A stretch of DNA of 64,000 bases from an uncultured Lachnospiraceae bacterium (lineage in GTDB: Bacteria; Bacillota; Clostridia; Lachnospirales; Lachnospiraceae). Shown piece after piece: positions 53,630 through 61,479 of the stretch. Under the pieces are notes generated by a model that saw only the letters and a program-made list of their open reading frames with translations, had not been told where the DNA came from and made no database searches. A program made the position numbers and the translations under genes. Every line of letters begins with the position of its first letter. The first letter of the stretch is position 1. Location: NCBI GenBank assembly GCA_947629385.1, contig CANRDO010000009.1, positions 1 to 64,000 of the forward strand, given 5' to 3'.

Positions 53630-54526
53630 TTAACTCGCAGACAACAGTCTGTGTAACTCCATAATATAGCGCGGATCCGTGCCGCAGCAGCCGCCGACGA
53701 TCTGCGCGCCCGCGTCGACAAGACGCAGCATGGACGCCGCGAACTGCTCCGGTCCCATACTGTAGTGCGCCATCCCCTGCTCGTCCATGGCCGGCATCCC
53801 GGCGTTCGGCTTCGCGACGACCGGGATCCGCGCGACCGCCTTCATCGACGCCACCACAGATTCAAGCTGATCCGGCCCCACCGAGCAGTTCAGCCCGACC
53901 GCAGCCGCGCCCATCTCCTGCAGCGTCTCCACCAGTTCAACCGCGTTGCCGCCGAACAGCGCGTTCCCATCCGCCTCCAGCGTCAGCGTACACAGCACCG
54001 GAAGATCGCAGACCGACTGCGCCGCGTCGAGGATCACCTGCGCCTCCTCGACACTCATCAGCGTCTCTGCCCCGATCAAGTCGACGCCAGCGTCGCAGAG
54101 CACCCGGATCTGCTCCCGGTACACCTCATACAGCTCATGGTACGTGATATCCCCGCGCGGCTCCAGCATCTTCCCCGTCGTGGTGACGTCCCCCGCCACG
54201 TATACGCGCCTGCCTCCCGTCTCTGCCTCGCCGACCGTCTTCTTTGTAAGCTTCACAAGCTCCGTATTCAGCTCCACAAGCCTGTCCTGCAGCCCGTGCA
54301 TCGCCAGACTGATGCGGTTGGCCGAGAAGGTAGGCGCGTAGATGATCCTGCTGCCTGCCTCGGCATAGGCGCGCTGCAGTCTGACGATGATCTCCGGGTG
54401 CTCCAGCACCCACTGCTCCGTGCACACGCCGACCGGCATCCCGGCCTTTCGCAGATTGGAGCCTGTCGCGCCGTCCATCAGAACAACGCCCTGCCCTGTC
54501 AGTTCCGCAAATTCCTGTTTTGTCAT
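53630..54526 (-). CDS. Homocysteine S-methyltransferase family protein
   Basis: The 298-residue barrel protein has VLMDGATGSNLRKAG at the N terminus, GLNCSVGP in the middle and GGCCGTDP near the C terminus, the three Cys of the zinc site that activates homocysteine. The methyl donor cannot be told from sequence: it is close in size to free-standing MmuM/BHMT-like enzymes and to the N-terminal domain of MetH. No cobalamin domain is attached. No SAM riboswitch was recognised in the leader. Confidence 0.9.
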   Translation of the reverse strand: MTKQEFAELTGQGVVLMDGATGSNLRKAGMPVGVCTEQWVLEHPEIIVRLQRAYAEAGSRIIYAPTFSANRISLAMHGLQDRLVELNTELVKLTKKTVGEAETGGRRVYVAGDVTTTGKMLEPRGDITYHELYEVYREQIRVLCDAGVDLIGAETLMSVEEAQVILDAAQSVCDLPVLCTLTLEADGNALFGGNAVELVETLQEMGAAAVGLNCSVGPDQLESVVASMKAVARIPVVAKPNAGMPAMDEQGMAHYSMGPEQFAASMLRLVDAGAQIVGGCCGTDPRYIMELHRLLSAS

Positions 54527-54655
54527 AATGGAACCCTCTCGTCTTTCTCTGCTTGACTTTTTATTTGCAGACTTATATGTTCTCTTTTTGGTTCTCTCCG
54601 TTTTCTGTTTTCTTTTGCCTTTTTGCTTTCTGATCTGCTTTTCCGTCTGCCCATC

Positions 54656-55147
54656 TCAGACAGTCAGACTATAATTCTCGATATCAAGATACCGTCCGAA
54701 TTTCATGCCGACCTCGCGGATCGTCCCGCAGAATACAAAGCCGAAGCGCTTATGCAATCGAACGCTGGCCTCGTTGCCCGCCGTGATGACCGACACAACG
54801 GTGTGCGTGCGCTCGTCCCTGCGCGCCTCCGCAAGGATCGCCTCCATCAGAGCAGTCGCGACGCCCTTTCGCCGGTCGCCAGGTGCAATGTAGACAGACA
54901 ATTCCACCGTGCTCTTGTATGCTTCCTTCTCCCGGTAATCAGACAGGCTCGCGTAGCCGGCGACATGTCCGTCTGTCTCAGCCGCCAGCAGCGGATGATT
55001 CTCCACATTGTGCGCGTCAAACCACAGCTCCCATTGTGCCAGATCCTTTGGCTGCAGATCGAGCGTCGCCACCCCGTGCTCCACCTCATAATTATAGATG
55101 TCCAAAAGCGCCTGCAGATCCCTGCGCTCAGCTTTCCGTATCTCCAT
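54656..55147 (-). CDS. GNAT N-acetyltransferase (Pat/Bar-like)
   Basis: The 163-residue protein is a GNAT acetyltransferase of the phosphinothricin-acetyltransferase-like group: EIRKAERRDLQALLDIYNYEV at the N terminus, AYKSTVELSVYIAPGDRRKGV at the acetyl-CoA loop, NEASVRLHKRFGF and VGMKFGRYLD. The true substrate is probably an amino-acid-like compound; phosphinothricin itself is not implied. ATG 55147 has AAGGAG about 10 bases upstream. Confidence 0.9.
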   Translation of the reverse strand: MEIRKAERRDLQALLDIYNYEVEHGVATLDLQPKDLAQWELWFDAHNVENHPLLAAETDGHVAGYASLSDYREKEAYKSTVELSVYIAPGDRRKGVATALMEAILAEARRDERTHTVVSVITAGNEASVRLHKRFGFVFCGTIREVGMKFGRYLDIENYSLTV

Positions 55148-55299
55148 GTCCGGCAGTTCTCCTTTTTCACCCAATCGATTTCGCCTCGAACTTTCTGATC
55201 CGTTTCTTTACAATGCCCTTTACTGCCCTGCTTTCCCTTTCCTGCCGTCTGTCTTGCATGAAGCACAGGCGCCTTTATATCCGTATGTCTTAACGCATT

Positions 55300-55983
55300 C
55301 TATACATTTCCCCGCATTTCGCACGCCGCAAGCGTATAGTTCTCCTGCTCACAGATCCCGCACTCCACAGAGCCGACCGTTCCGTAAACAAATCTCCCCG
55401 GCTCTGTCTCAATCGGCAGCAGCGACGCAAAATCCGCCCTGTCCATCCCGTAGCCGAGCCCGCGTCCGTCCAGCTTCACGAAGGCCTCCTTCAGAGACCA
55501 CAGAAAGCGGAACTGCCTGATGCGAAGCTTGTCCTCCATCTGCGCAAGAAGCGCGTATTCCTCCGGATGGCAGACTTTTCTGATCAGGCCGTCCTTCGGA
55601 TGAAATTTCCGCTCCACATCAATCCCGACCGGCACTGTCCCGACAATGCAGGCGTACGCCGTCCCGCAGTGGCTGAGATTGAACTGTATCTCCGGATGCG
55701 CCGCGCTGTAGGGCTTTCCCTGCCCGTCACGCCGAATATCAAGCTGCGCAAACGTATATCCGAACTGCTCCTCGATGGCCTGTCCGAGCAGCAGCCAGGC
55801 CAGGGCCCGTTGTCGGCTCACCATCCATTTCCGGCCTTCCGCCCAGCCGTCCGGAAGCTGCAGGGGCAATGTCTTCGCACGCTCCTGCAGCATACGGTCG
55901 TCAAGTGAAACGGCGCTGCTTTCTGTGCTGTCCGAAACGGACTCTGGAGCACTATATTCCCGCACATAGATTCTGCTGTCCAT
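55300..55983 (-). CDS. 4'-phosphopantetheinyl transferase (Sfp-type)
   Basis: Sfp-type enzymes load the phosphopantetheine arm from CoA onto carrier proteins. The 227-residue protein has FNLSHCG, the metal-binding PVGIDVERKF and the FLWSLKEAFVKLDGRGLG motif. Length fits the Sfp subfamily and exceeds AcpS. No peptide synthetase or polyketide synthase is in the window, so it may serve one elsewhere. ATG 55983 is preceded by GGGAGAAG; an in-frame upstream extension is unlikely. Confidence 0.93.
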   Translation of the reverse strand: MDSRIYVREYSAPESVSDSTESSAVSLDDRMLQERAKTLPLQLPDGWAEGRKWMVSRQRALAWLLLGQAIEEQFGYTFAQLDIRRDGQGKPYSAAHPEIQFNLSHCGTAYACIVGTVPVGIDVERKFHPKDGLIRKVCHPEEYALLAQMEDKLRIRQFRFLWSLKEAFVKLDGRGLGYGMDRADFASLLPIETEPGRFVYGTVGSVECGICEQENYTLAACEMRGNV

Positions 55984-56091
55984 TGTCTCTTCTCCCAGCG
56001 TACTTTGTCGCAATATATTTCATGGGCAGCGCCAGACTTGAAAAGTCTCTGTCCATCGTCGCAAAAAGTATACCACCTTTTTCTTTTCCTG

Positions 56092-56730
56092 TCATCCTTC
56101 CAGATCATATCTGTGAAACTCCGCACGCAGTTTCTCCAGCGCCTTCTTCTCGATCCTCGACACGTAAGAGCGGCTGATCCCCAGGGACGCGGCGATCTCC
56201 CGCTGTGTCCGCTCCTTTTTTCCGCAAAGCCCATAGCGCTCGCAGATCACCTGCAGCTCGCGCTCGTCCAGCACATCCGCCAGACATTTCTGCAAATGAC
56301 GGATGTTCTTCTGTGTCTCGAGATTCTCCACGACGTCCACCGGCTCGCTCTCAAGCACATCCATGATCTGAAGCTCGCGCCCTTCCTGATCGATCCCGAT
56401 CTTCTCGTACATAGAAACCTCGCGCGTCAGCTTCTTGCGGGAGCGGAGCATCATAAGCAGCTCGTTCTCGATGCAGCGGGCCGCATACGTGGCCAGACGA
56501 TTGTTTTTCTCACTGTCAAACGTCATCACAGCCTTGATCAGTCCAATGATCCCTATCGAAATCAGGTCGTCCGTATCATGCTCCGGAGCCTGATATTTTT
56601 TCGCGACATGCGCAACCAGCCTTAGATTGTGCTCGATCAGCAGATTCCTGGCTGCCGTATCTCCTCCCTTGTAACGTTCCAGATAATATTTCTCTTCCTC
56701 CGGAGAAAGCGGCTTTTTAAATGTTTTCAA
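56092..56730 (-). CDS. sigK: RNA polymerase sigma factor SigK
   Basis: Sigma-K directs late mother-cell transcription during sporulation. The 212-residue protein is close in length to clostridial SigK, with region 2 (RNLLIEHNLRLVAHVAKKYQ, DDLISIGIIGLIKAV) and region 4 (RTQREIAASLGISRSYVSRIEKKAL). It is intact: there is no skin-type element interrupting it. The start codon is TTG at 56730, with GAGGTG just upstream. It lies 161 bp from the antitoxin gene. A possible inverted-repeat regulatory site is at 56805-56839. Confidence 0.95.
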   Translation of the reverse strand: MKTFKKPLSPEEEKYYLERYKGGDTAARNLLIEHNLRLVAHVAKKYQAPEHDTDDLISIGIIGLIKAVMTFDSEKNNRLATYAARCIENELLMMLRSRKKLTREVSMYEKIGIDQEGRELQIMDVLESEPVDVVENLETQKNIRHLQKCLADVLDERELQVICERYGLCGKKERTQREIAASLGISRSYVSRIEKKALEKLRAEFHRYDLEG

Positions 56731-56804
56731 AAAAGCACCTCTAAGCGGTTTTATGATATCTTATGATACCAGCCGCCCAAAAGTGCTTTTCCACCATTTT
56801 ATAT

Positions 56805-56839
56805 TTGTATGTCAGGAATGTCCGATTTAGGACATACAA
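56805..56839. promoter_or_regulatory. Inverted repeat between higA and sigK
   Basis: Arms TTGTATGTC / GACATACAA (9 bp, 17 bp apart), with an inner TGTCC / GGACA alternative. The TATGTC half sites resemble the higBA operator at 57551-57570, but the spacing differs. There is no T-run, so it is not a typical terminator. Confidence 0.4.
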
Positions 56840-56891
56840 TCTGCTATTTCCCGAGATACTCCGTACATCCACCGAAAGCAAACGAGACACT

Positions 56892-57179
56892 TCATCTCTG
56901 CGCCTTAGGAAGAAACTCCACCTTCAGACGCATTCCAAGCCCCTCTGCCAGCCTCTTTAGCATATTCAGGCTGGGATTTCTCGTACCATTCTCAATCCGA
57001 CTGATGTCTGCCTGTGTGATCCCCGTCCTTCTGGACAACTCCTCCTGTGTCATATTCTGCTGCTTTCTGGCGCCGATCATCGCGCGAATCACATCAAACT
57101 CCGGTTCAAGGGCATCGTATTCCCGACGCACCTCAGGATCATTCAGCAGTTCCTGTCTGAATTCTCTGAAATCACTCAT
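56892..57179 (-). CDS. higA: HigA-type antitoxin (XRE helix-turn-helix)
   Basis: The 95-residue antitoxin has a helix-turn-helix of the XRE family (QNMTQEELSRRTGITQADIS, about residues 40-60) and the conserved NPSLNMLKRLAEGLG. The helical N-terminal part (EFRQELLNDPEVRREYDALE) is typical of HigA antitoxins that bind the toxin. It overlaps the toxin gene by 8 bp. It probably represses its own operon through the palindrome in the promoter. Confidence 0.88.
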   Translation of the reverse strand: MSDFREFRQELLNDPEVRREYDALEPEFDVIRAMIGARKQQNMTQEELSRRTGITQADISRIENGTRNPSLNMLKRLAEGLGMRLKVEFLPKAQR

Positions 57180-57528
57180 CTGTCTTCCTCCTCTCATAAT
57201 CCTTTCGATACTTCTTAGCCAACAGGATTTCGCTTCTCGGCGTCTTCTGCTGTTTCTTCGTAAAACCGTTTGTCAGTATTATCTTTTTCCCTGATGAGAA
57301 AAAATACAGCACTCGAACAATATCTGATCCATGCTTTGCGCGAATCTCAAAAATGCCGTCATCCAGGTGATCCGAATACGGAAATCTTGCGCCTGGGCCG
57401 TATTCCTCCAATATATCAAAAATGCGGAGTAACTTCGCTTTCATCTTCGCATCCAGTGTCAGGATGAAATCTTTCGCAGGCTCCGCATAGTTCTCTTTCG
57501 TATAGAATTCAATAAAATACTTATCCAC
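57172..57528 (-). CDS. higB: HigB-type toxin (RelE/ParE superfamily)
   Basis: The 118-residue protein belongs to the phage-derived Gp49/HigB toxin family, ribosome-dependent RNases. Visible features are EIRAKHGSDIVRVLYFF and the C-terminal NGFTKKQQKTPRSEI, with the conserved Lys and Arg residues. GTG 57528 with AAAGGA 5 bases ahead is the start; the transcription start predicted from the promoter is only about 13 bp upstream, so earlier codons cannot be used. Toxin-first order fits HigBA. Confidence 0.87.
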   Translation of the reverse strand: MDKYFIEFYTKENYAEPAKDFILTLDAKMKAKLLRIFDILEEYGPGARFPYSDHLDDGIFEIRAKHGSDIVRVLYFFSSGKKIILTNGFTKKQQKTPRSEILLAKKYRKDYERRKTDE

Positions 57529-57547
57529 TTTTTCCTTTCTTGCCTTG

Positions 57548-57576
57548 ATTATATGTCTTATCAGACATATTGTCAA
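57548..57576 (-). promoter_or_regulatory. Perfect consensus promoter and operator of higBA
   Basis: Minus strand: TTGACA (57571-57576), exactly 17 bp, TATAAT (57548-57553). A perfect 20-bp palindrome with arms ATATGTCT / AGACATAT and a 4-base centre (57551-57570) fills the spacer and enters the -10, so repressor binding would block RNA polymerase. Confidence 0.92.
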
Positions 57577-57709
57577 GGACTTTTTCTTTATATTACTACC
57601 TTTTATATAATTTGCAACTTACTTTTTATTTTTCATTATTCTTAAATACAATAAAAGTTTTATATTTGTGAAAGTAATCAGGAACTTTTTCTACGCAAAA
57701 TTTCCCGTC

Positions 57710-57746
57710 AAAAAGCGCCTTCGGACCTGCCGTCCGAAAGCGCCTT
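57710..57746 (-). terminator. Terminator after livF
   Basis: Fifteen-base arms (AAGGCGCTTTCGGAC against GTCCGAAGGCGCTTT on the minus strand) pair with two mismatches, then TTTTT. It closes the liv operon. Confidence 0.9.
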
Positions 57747-57807
57747 TTCTATTTTTACCCATTGGTCTGTCTGCGAAGTTCATCTTCGCACATCTTTGCA
57801 TTTCCCA

Positions 57808-58506
57808 TCATTTCCCGAGATACGCCGCACGCACCTGCTCGTTCACCAGAAGCTCCGCCCCTGTTCCGGTCATCGTGATGCTGCCGGTCTCCATGACGTA
57901 GCCGACATCCGCCGTGCGCAGCGCCATATTCGCGTTCTGCTCGATCAGCAGGATCGTCACGCCCTGCCTGTTGATCTCCTTGATGATGTCAAAAATCCCC
58001 TTCACGATCAGCGGCGCGAGTCCGAGCGACGGCTCATCCATCATGATCAGCTTCGGCCGGCTCATCAGCGCGCGCGCGACCGCGAGCATCTGCTGCTCGC
58101 CGCCGGAGAGCGTGCCGCCCGGCTGCCAGTGGCGCTCCTTCAGGCGCGGAAAGAGATCGTAAACCCAGTTCAGGTCGTCGGTCAGGTTGTCCTTGCGCAT
58201 GTAAGCGCCGATCTTCAGATTCTCGAGCACGGTCAGATCCGGAAAAATCTTACGCCCCTCCGGGACGAGCGTGATGCCCTTCGCCACGATCTCGTTCGTA
58301 TCCTTGCCCGTGATGTTCTCGCCCATAAATTCGATCGTACCCGAAGCAGGCTTCACGAGCGACACGATCGAGCGAAGCGTCGTGGATTTGCCCGCGCCGT
58401 TCGCACCGATCAGCGTGACGATGCTCTTCTCCGGCACCTCGAAGCTGATCCCCTTGACGGCCTCGATGCCGCCGTAGTTAACTTTCAGATCCTTTACTTT
58501 AAGCAT
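57808..58506 (-). CDS. livF: Branched-chain amino acid ABC transporter, ATPase LivF
   Basis: The 232-residue ATPase has Walker A GANGAGKSTTLRSI, signature LSGGEQQM, Walker B LIMMDEPSLGLAP and switch His within the LLIEQNANMAL region, where Gln takes the His position usual in LivF. It couples ATP hydrolysis to uptake by the LivHM permease. The ATG at 58506 overlaps livG by 8 bp. It is the last gene of livJHMGF. Confidence 0.95.
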   Translation of the reverse strand: MLKVKDLKVNYGGIEAVKGISFEVPEKSIVTLIGANGAGKSTTLRSIVSLVKPASGTIEFMGENITGKDTNEIVAKGITLVPEGRKIFPDLTVLENLKIGAYMRKDNLTDDLNWVYDLFPRLKERHWQPGGTLSGGEQQMLAVARALMSRPKLIMMDEPSLGLAPLIVKGIFDIIKEINRQGVTILLIEQNANMALRTADVGYVMETGSITMTGTGAELLVNEQVRAAYLGK

Positions 58507-59341
58507 CCTCACTCACCCCCAGATAAGCGTCTATCACGCGCTGATCGTTCTGGATCTCCTCCGGCGTTCCCTGCGCGAGCAGCTTGCCGAAATCCAGCAC
58601 ATACAGGCGGTCCGAGATCTGCATGACCAGATCCATGTGATGCTCGATGATGAAGATCGTGAGCTTATACTCGTCGCGGATCTGCCGGATAAAATCCGCC
58701 AGCTCCTGCGTCTCCTGCGGGTTCATGCCCGCGGCCGGCTCGTCGAGCAGCAGAAGCTTCGGCTCCGTCGCCAGCGCGCGCGCGATCTCGAGACGGCGCT
58801 GGATGCCGTACGGCAGCGAACCCGCGATCTCGTCCTTCAGATGGTCGAGGTGCTGCATTTTCAAAAGCTCCAGCGTCTCCTCGCGCATCCGCTTTTCCTC
58901 CGCGTGGTTCAGGCGGAACGTCGCGGTCAGCAGATTCTGCTTCGCGCGCATGTGCTTCGCGATCAGAACGTTCTCAAACACGGTCATCGAAGAAAACAGA
59001 CGGATATTCTGGAACGTACGCGCGATCCCCGCTTTCGTGATCTTGTCCGGCGTCGGCACCACGCGCTTCGTGTATCTTCCGCCGTTCTCGCCGATGTAGG
59101 TCTTTTTCATCCTGCCGTGCGGATAGCTCTCCACAAGCTCTTTTCCGTAAAACGACACCCGGCCGTTCGTCGGCTCGTACACGCCGGTGATGCAGTTGAA
59201 CGCAGTCGTCTTCCCGGCGCCGTTCGGCCCGATCAGCGCCACGATCTCGCCCTCGTTCACCTCGAGGGAAAGGTTGTCTACCGCCACCACGCCGCCGAAC
59301 TGCATGGTGACGTCTTCTACCCGGAGGACATTCGTACTCAT
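58499..59341 (-). CDS. livG: Branched-chain amino acid ABC transporter, ATPase LivG
   Basis: The 280-residue ATPase has Walker A GPNGAGKTTAFNCI, an unusual insertion (residues about 70-90, GENGGRYTKRVVPTPD), SLPYGIQRRLEIARAL in place of the LSGGQ signature as is typical for LivG, Walker B LLLLDEPAAGMNPQE and FIIEHHMDL. It overlaps livM by 4 bp and livF by 8 bp, showing a tightly coupled operon. Confidence 0.95.
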   Translation of the reverse strand: MSTNVLRVEDVTMQFGGVVAVDNLSLEVNEGEIVALIGPNGAGKTTAFNCITGVYEPTNGRVSFYGKELVESYPHGRMKKTYIGENGGRYTKRVVPTPDKITKAGIARTFQNIRLFSSMTVFENVLIAKHMRAKQNLLTATFRLNHAEEKRMREETLELLKMQHLDHLKDEIAGSLPYGIQRRLEIARALATEPKLLLLDEPAAGMNPQETQELADFIRQIRDEYKLTIFIIEHHMDLVMQISDRLYVLDFGKLLAQGTPEEIQNDQRVIDAYLGVSEDA

Positions 59342-60405
59342 GACTTTACCTCCTTCTTTTTACCCAGGTTCCTGAAGAACCTGCAGATCCCGTCAATCGA
59401 AAATTCGTGGTCTCCCATGATCCCCTTGCGGGCGAACAGCACGATCAGCATGATGATGACGGAGAACACGACCTTGCGGAAACCGGCGCGCAGGAAGGGC
59501 ACCTTAAAGCTTCCGATCGTCATCTCGCTGTCCAGGAAACGCAGCCACCACTCGGAGGACGCGATGAACAGAAACGACGCGATGCAGCTTCCGGTCACCG
59601 ATCCGAGGCCGCCGATCACAACGATCAGCAGGATCTCGTATGTCATCGCGGACTTGAACGCCGCCGCCTGGATCGAGCCCTGATACATGGCGAGCAGACC
59701 GCCGCCGATCCCCGCGAAAAAGGAAGAAACACAGAAAGACATCCTCTTGTGCTTCGCCAGATTGATGCCCATCGCCTCCGCGGCGACCTCATCGTCACGG
59801 ATCGCGCGGAACGCGCGCCCGTAGGATGAATGGATCATCAGCACAATAATACCGATACAGATCGCGGAAGCGATGAAAGGAAACAGCGTAGAATTAAACG
59901 TCGGGTATTTGCGCAGCATGTTCGAACCGTTCGTGATCACGCCAAGCTTGTCCCACTGGAAGAACGCGCGGATGATCTCCGCAAAGCCAAGCGTCGCGAT
60001 CGCCAGATAGTCGCTCTTTAAGCGGAGCACCGGAAGTCCGATCAGCCATGCGAACAGCAGCGCCGCGAGCCCGGAGGCCAGCAGCCCCACAAGCATCGGA
60101 ACAGAAAAATTGATGATGCCGCCATCAAAATACATATACACCGAGCCGCGCGCCTCCACCGGAATCGTCAGAACCGCGTACGCGTACGCTCCGACCAGCA
60201 TAAAGCCCGCCTGTCCCAGCGAAAACAGTCCGGTGAAGCCGTTCAGCAGGTTCATGGACACCGCGACCAGCGAGTAGATGCAGCCCTTCTTCAGCACCAT
60301 CAGCGCGATATGCGTCGGGGGAAGCTGTTTTTCAAGGATCACAATTGCGAGAATCGCCGCCAGAAGAAGCAGCGCCCCAAGGATCATATTTCTCTTTTTT
60401 CCCAT
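59338..60405 (-). CDS. livM: Branched-chain amino acid ABC transporter, permease LivM
   Basis: The 355-residue permease has about nine membrane helices with the family motif FRAIRDDEVAAEAMGIN (the coupling loop that contacts the ATPases) and the GLGSVTGS segment. It starts 16 bp after livH. A long extracytoplasmic loop (about residues 85-105) lies after the third helix. Confidence 0.94.
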   Translation of the reverse strand: MGKKRNMILGALLLLAAILAIVILEKQLPPTHIALMVLKKGCIYSLVAVSMNLLNGFTGLFSLGQAGFMLVGAYAYAVLTIPVEARGSVYMYFDGGIINFSVPMLVGLLASGLAALLFAWLIGLPVLRLKSDYLAIATLGFAEIIRAFFQWDKLGVITNGSNMLRKYPTFNSTLFPFIASAICIGIIVLMIHSSYGRAFRAIRDDEVAAEAMGINLAKHKRMSFCVSSFFAGIGGGLLAMYQGSIQAAAFKSAMTYEILLIVVIGGLGSVTGSCIASFLFIASSEWWLRFLDSEMTIGSFKVPFLRAGFRKVVFSVIIMLIVLFARKGIMGDHEFSIDGICRFFRNLGKKKEVKS

Positions 60406-60420
60406 AGATACCGCCTCCCC

Positions 60421-61305
60421 TCAGACCTTATCCGTCGCGCCCTCGCCGAACAGACCGGTCGGCTTGACGATCAGGATGACGATCAAAAGCGCAAACGTGA
60501 ACGCGTCCGAAAACGTCGTCCACCCGAGGCCCTTGATGATGTTTTCACAGATACCGATGATAAACGCGCCGATCACCGCGCCGGGGATCGAACCGATGCC
60601 GCCGAACACAGCCGCAACGAACGCCTTCAATCCGGGCATCGCGCCGGAGGTCGGCACCACGGACGCGTAGTTTGTAAAATAAAGCACTGATCCGATCGCC
60701 GCCAGGAGCGAGCCGATCAGGAAGGTCATGCTGATGACATTGTCCACCTTGATCCCCATCAGACGGCTCGTCTCGAAATCGTTCGCCGCCGCGCGCATGC
60801 CCATGCCGATCTTCGTGTGATTGATCAACTGCATCAGCGCGAACACGAGGATGATCGTCAGGATCGGCGTCACGACCGTCACCATCTTCGTGGTGGCCGA
60901 CCCGATCTGGATCGTGTCAGAGATAAACGGGATCGCCGGATAAGTCTGCGCCAGGCCGCCCGTGACGTAAAGCGCCAGATTCTGCAGCAGGTAGGACACG
61001 CCGATCGCGGAGATCATGACCGACATACGCGGCGCGTTCCGCAGCGGCTTGTACGCGACGCGCTCCACCGCCAGTCCGAGTACGACCGTGACGATGAGCG
61101 TCAGCGGGATCGACACATACAGCGGCATCGTCGTTGTGGCATACACGGTCACGAGTGCCGCCACCATAAAGATGTCGCCGTGCGCAAAGTTGATCAGCCT
61201 CAGGATACCGTAGACCATCGTGTAACCGATCGCGATCAGGGCATACTGTCCGCCGACGGAAATCCCTGCCAGGAGATAAGGCAGGTTCTTGTTGATAAAA
61301 TCCAT
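60421..61305 (-). CDS. livH: Branched-chain amino acid ABC transporter, permease LivH
   Basis: The 294-residue permease starts MDFINKNLPYLLAGISVG and contains GYTMVYGILRLINFAHGDI, the hallmark of LivH, and MRAAANDFETSRLMGIKVD as the coupling loop. AAGGAG lies 8 bases before ATG 61305; the 15 extra upstream codons are not conserved. The gap to livJ (about 175 bp) holds a terminator and a dispersed repeat. Confidence 0.94.
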   Translation of the reverse strand: MDFINKNLPYLLAGISVGGQYALIAIGYTMVYGILRLINFAHGDIFMVAALVTVYATTTMPLYVSIPLTLIVTVVLGLAVERVAYKPLRNAPRMSVMISAIGVSYLLQNLALYVTGGLAQTYPAIPFISDTIQIGSATTKMVTVVTPILTIILVFALMQLINHTKIGMGMRAAANDFETSRLMGIKVDNVISMTFLIGSLLAAIGSVLYFTNYASVVPTSGAMPGLKAFVAAVFGGIGSIPGAVIGAFIIGICENIIKGLGWTTFSDAFTFALLIVILIVKPTGLFGEGATDKV

Positions 61306-61382
61306 ACCGGAACTCCTTCCTATATACTGATAGAAAATAGAATCCTGCATCTCTCATGCAACATCAGACTGTCAGATCAATT

Positions 61383-61433
61383 TGTCGTCTGCCATTGCAT
61401 GGAGACCGGGCTTTTACAGTAAATAGTAAAGAA
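61383..61433. repeat. Short dispersed repeat, copy 2
   Basis: The plus strand reads through GCATGGAGACCGGGCTTTTA to GTAAATAGTAAA and matches 27361-27411 in opposite orientation at about 80 percent. It lies between livJ and livH, just past the livJ terminator hairpin. Confidence 0.7.
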
Positions 61434-61456
61434 GAGGCTGCGTTTTTGCAGCCTCT
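61425..61456 (-). terminator. Partial terminator after livJ
   Basis: Perfect 9-bp arms AGAGGCTGC / GCAGCCTCT with a 6-base loop, followed by TCTTTACTATTT on the minus strand. It may reduce, not stop, transcription into livHMGF, giving more binding protein than permease. Confidence 0.75.
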
Positions 61457-61479
61457 CCTGCTCTGCTTTGTATGATTTC

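Noticed and set aside
54527-54655. SAM or T-box leader upstream of the homocysteine methyltransferase gene
   Set aside because: The stretch is low-complexity, pyrimidine-rich on the plus strand, without paired stems or conserved motifs.
56092-57576. Skin-type or prophage element interrupting sigK
   Set aside because: sigK is complete in one frame and the neighbouring TA pair is upstream of it; there is no recombinase.
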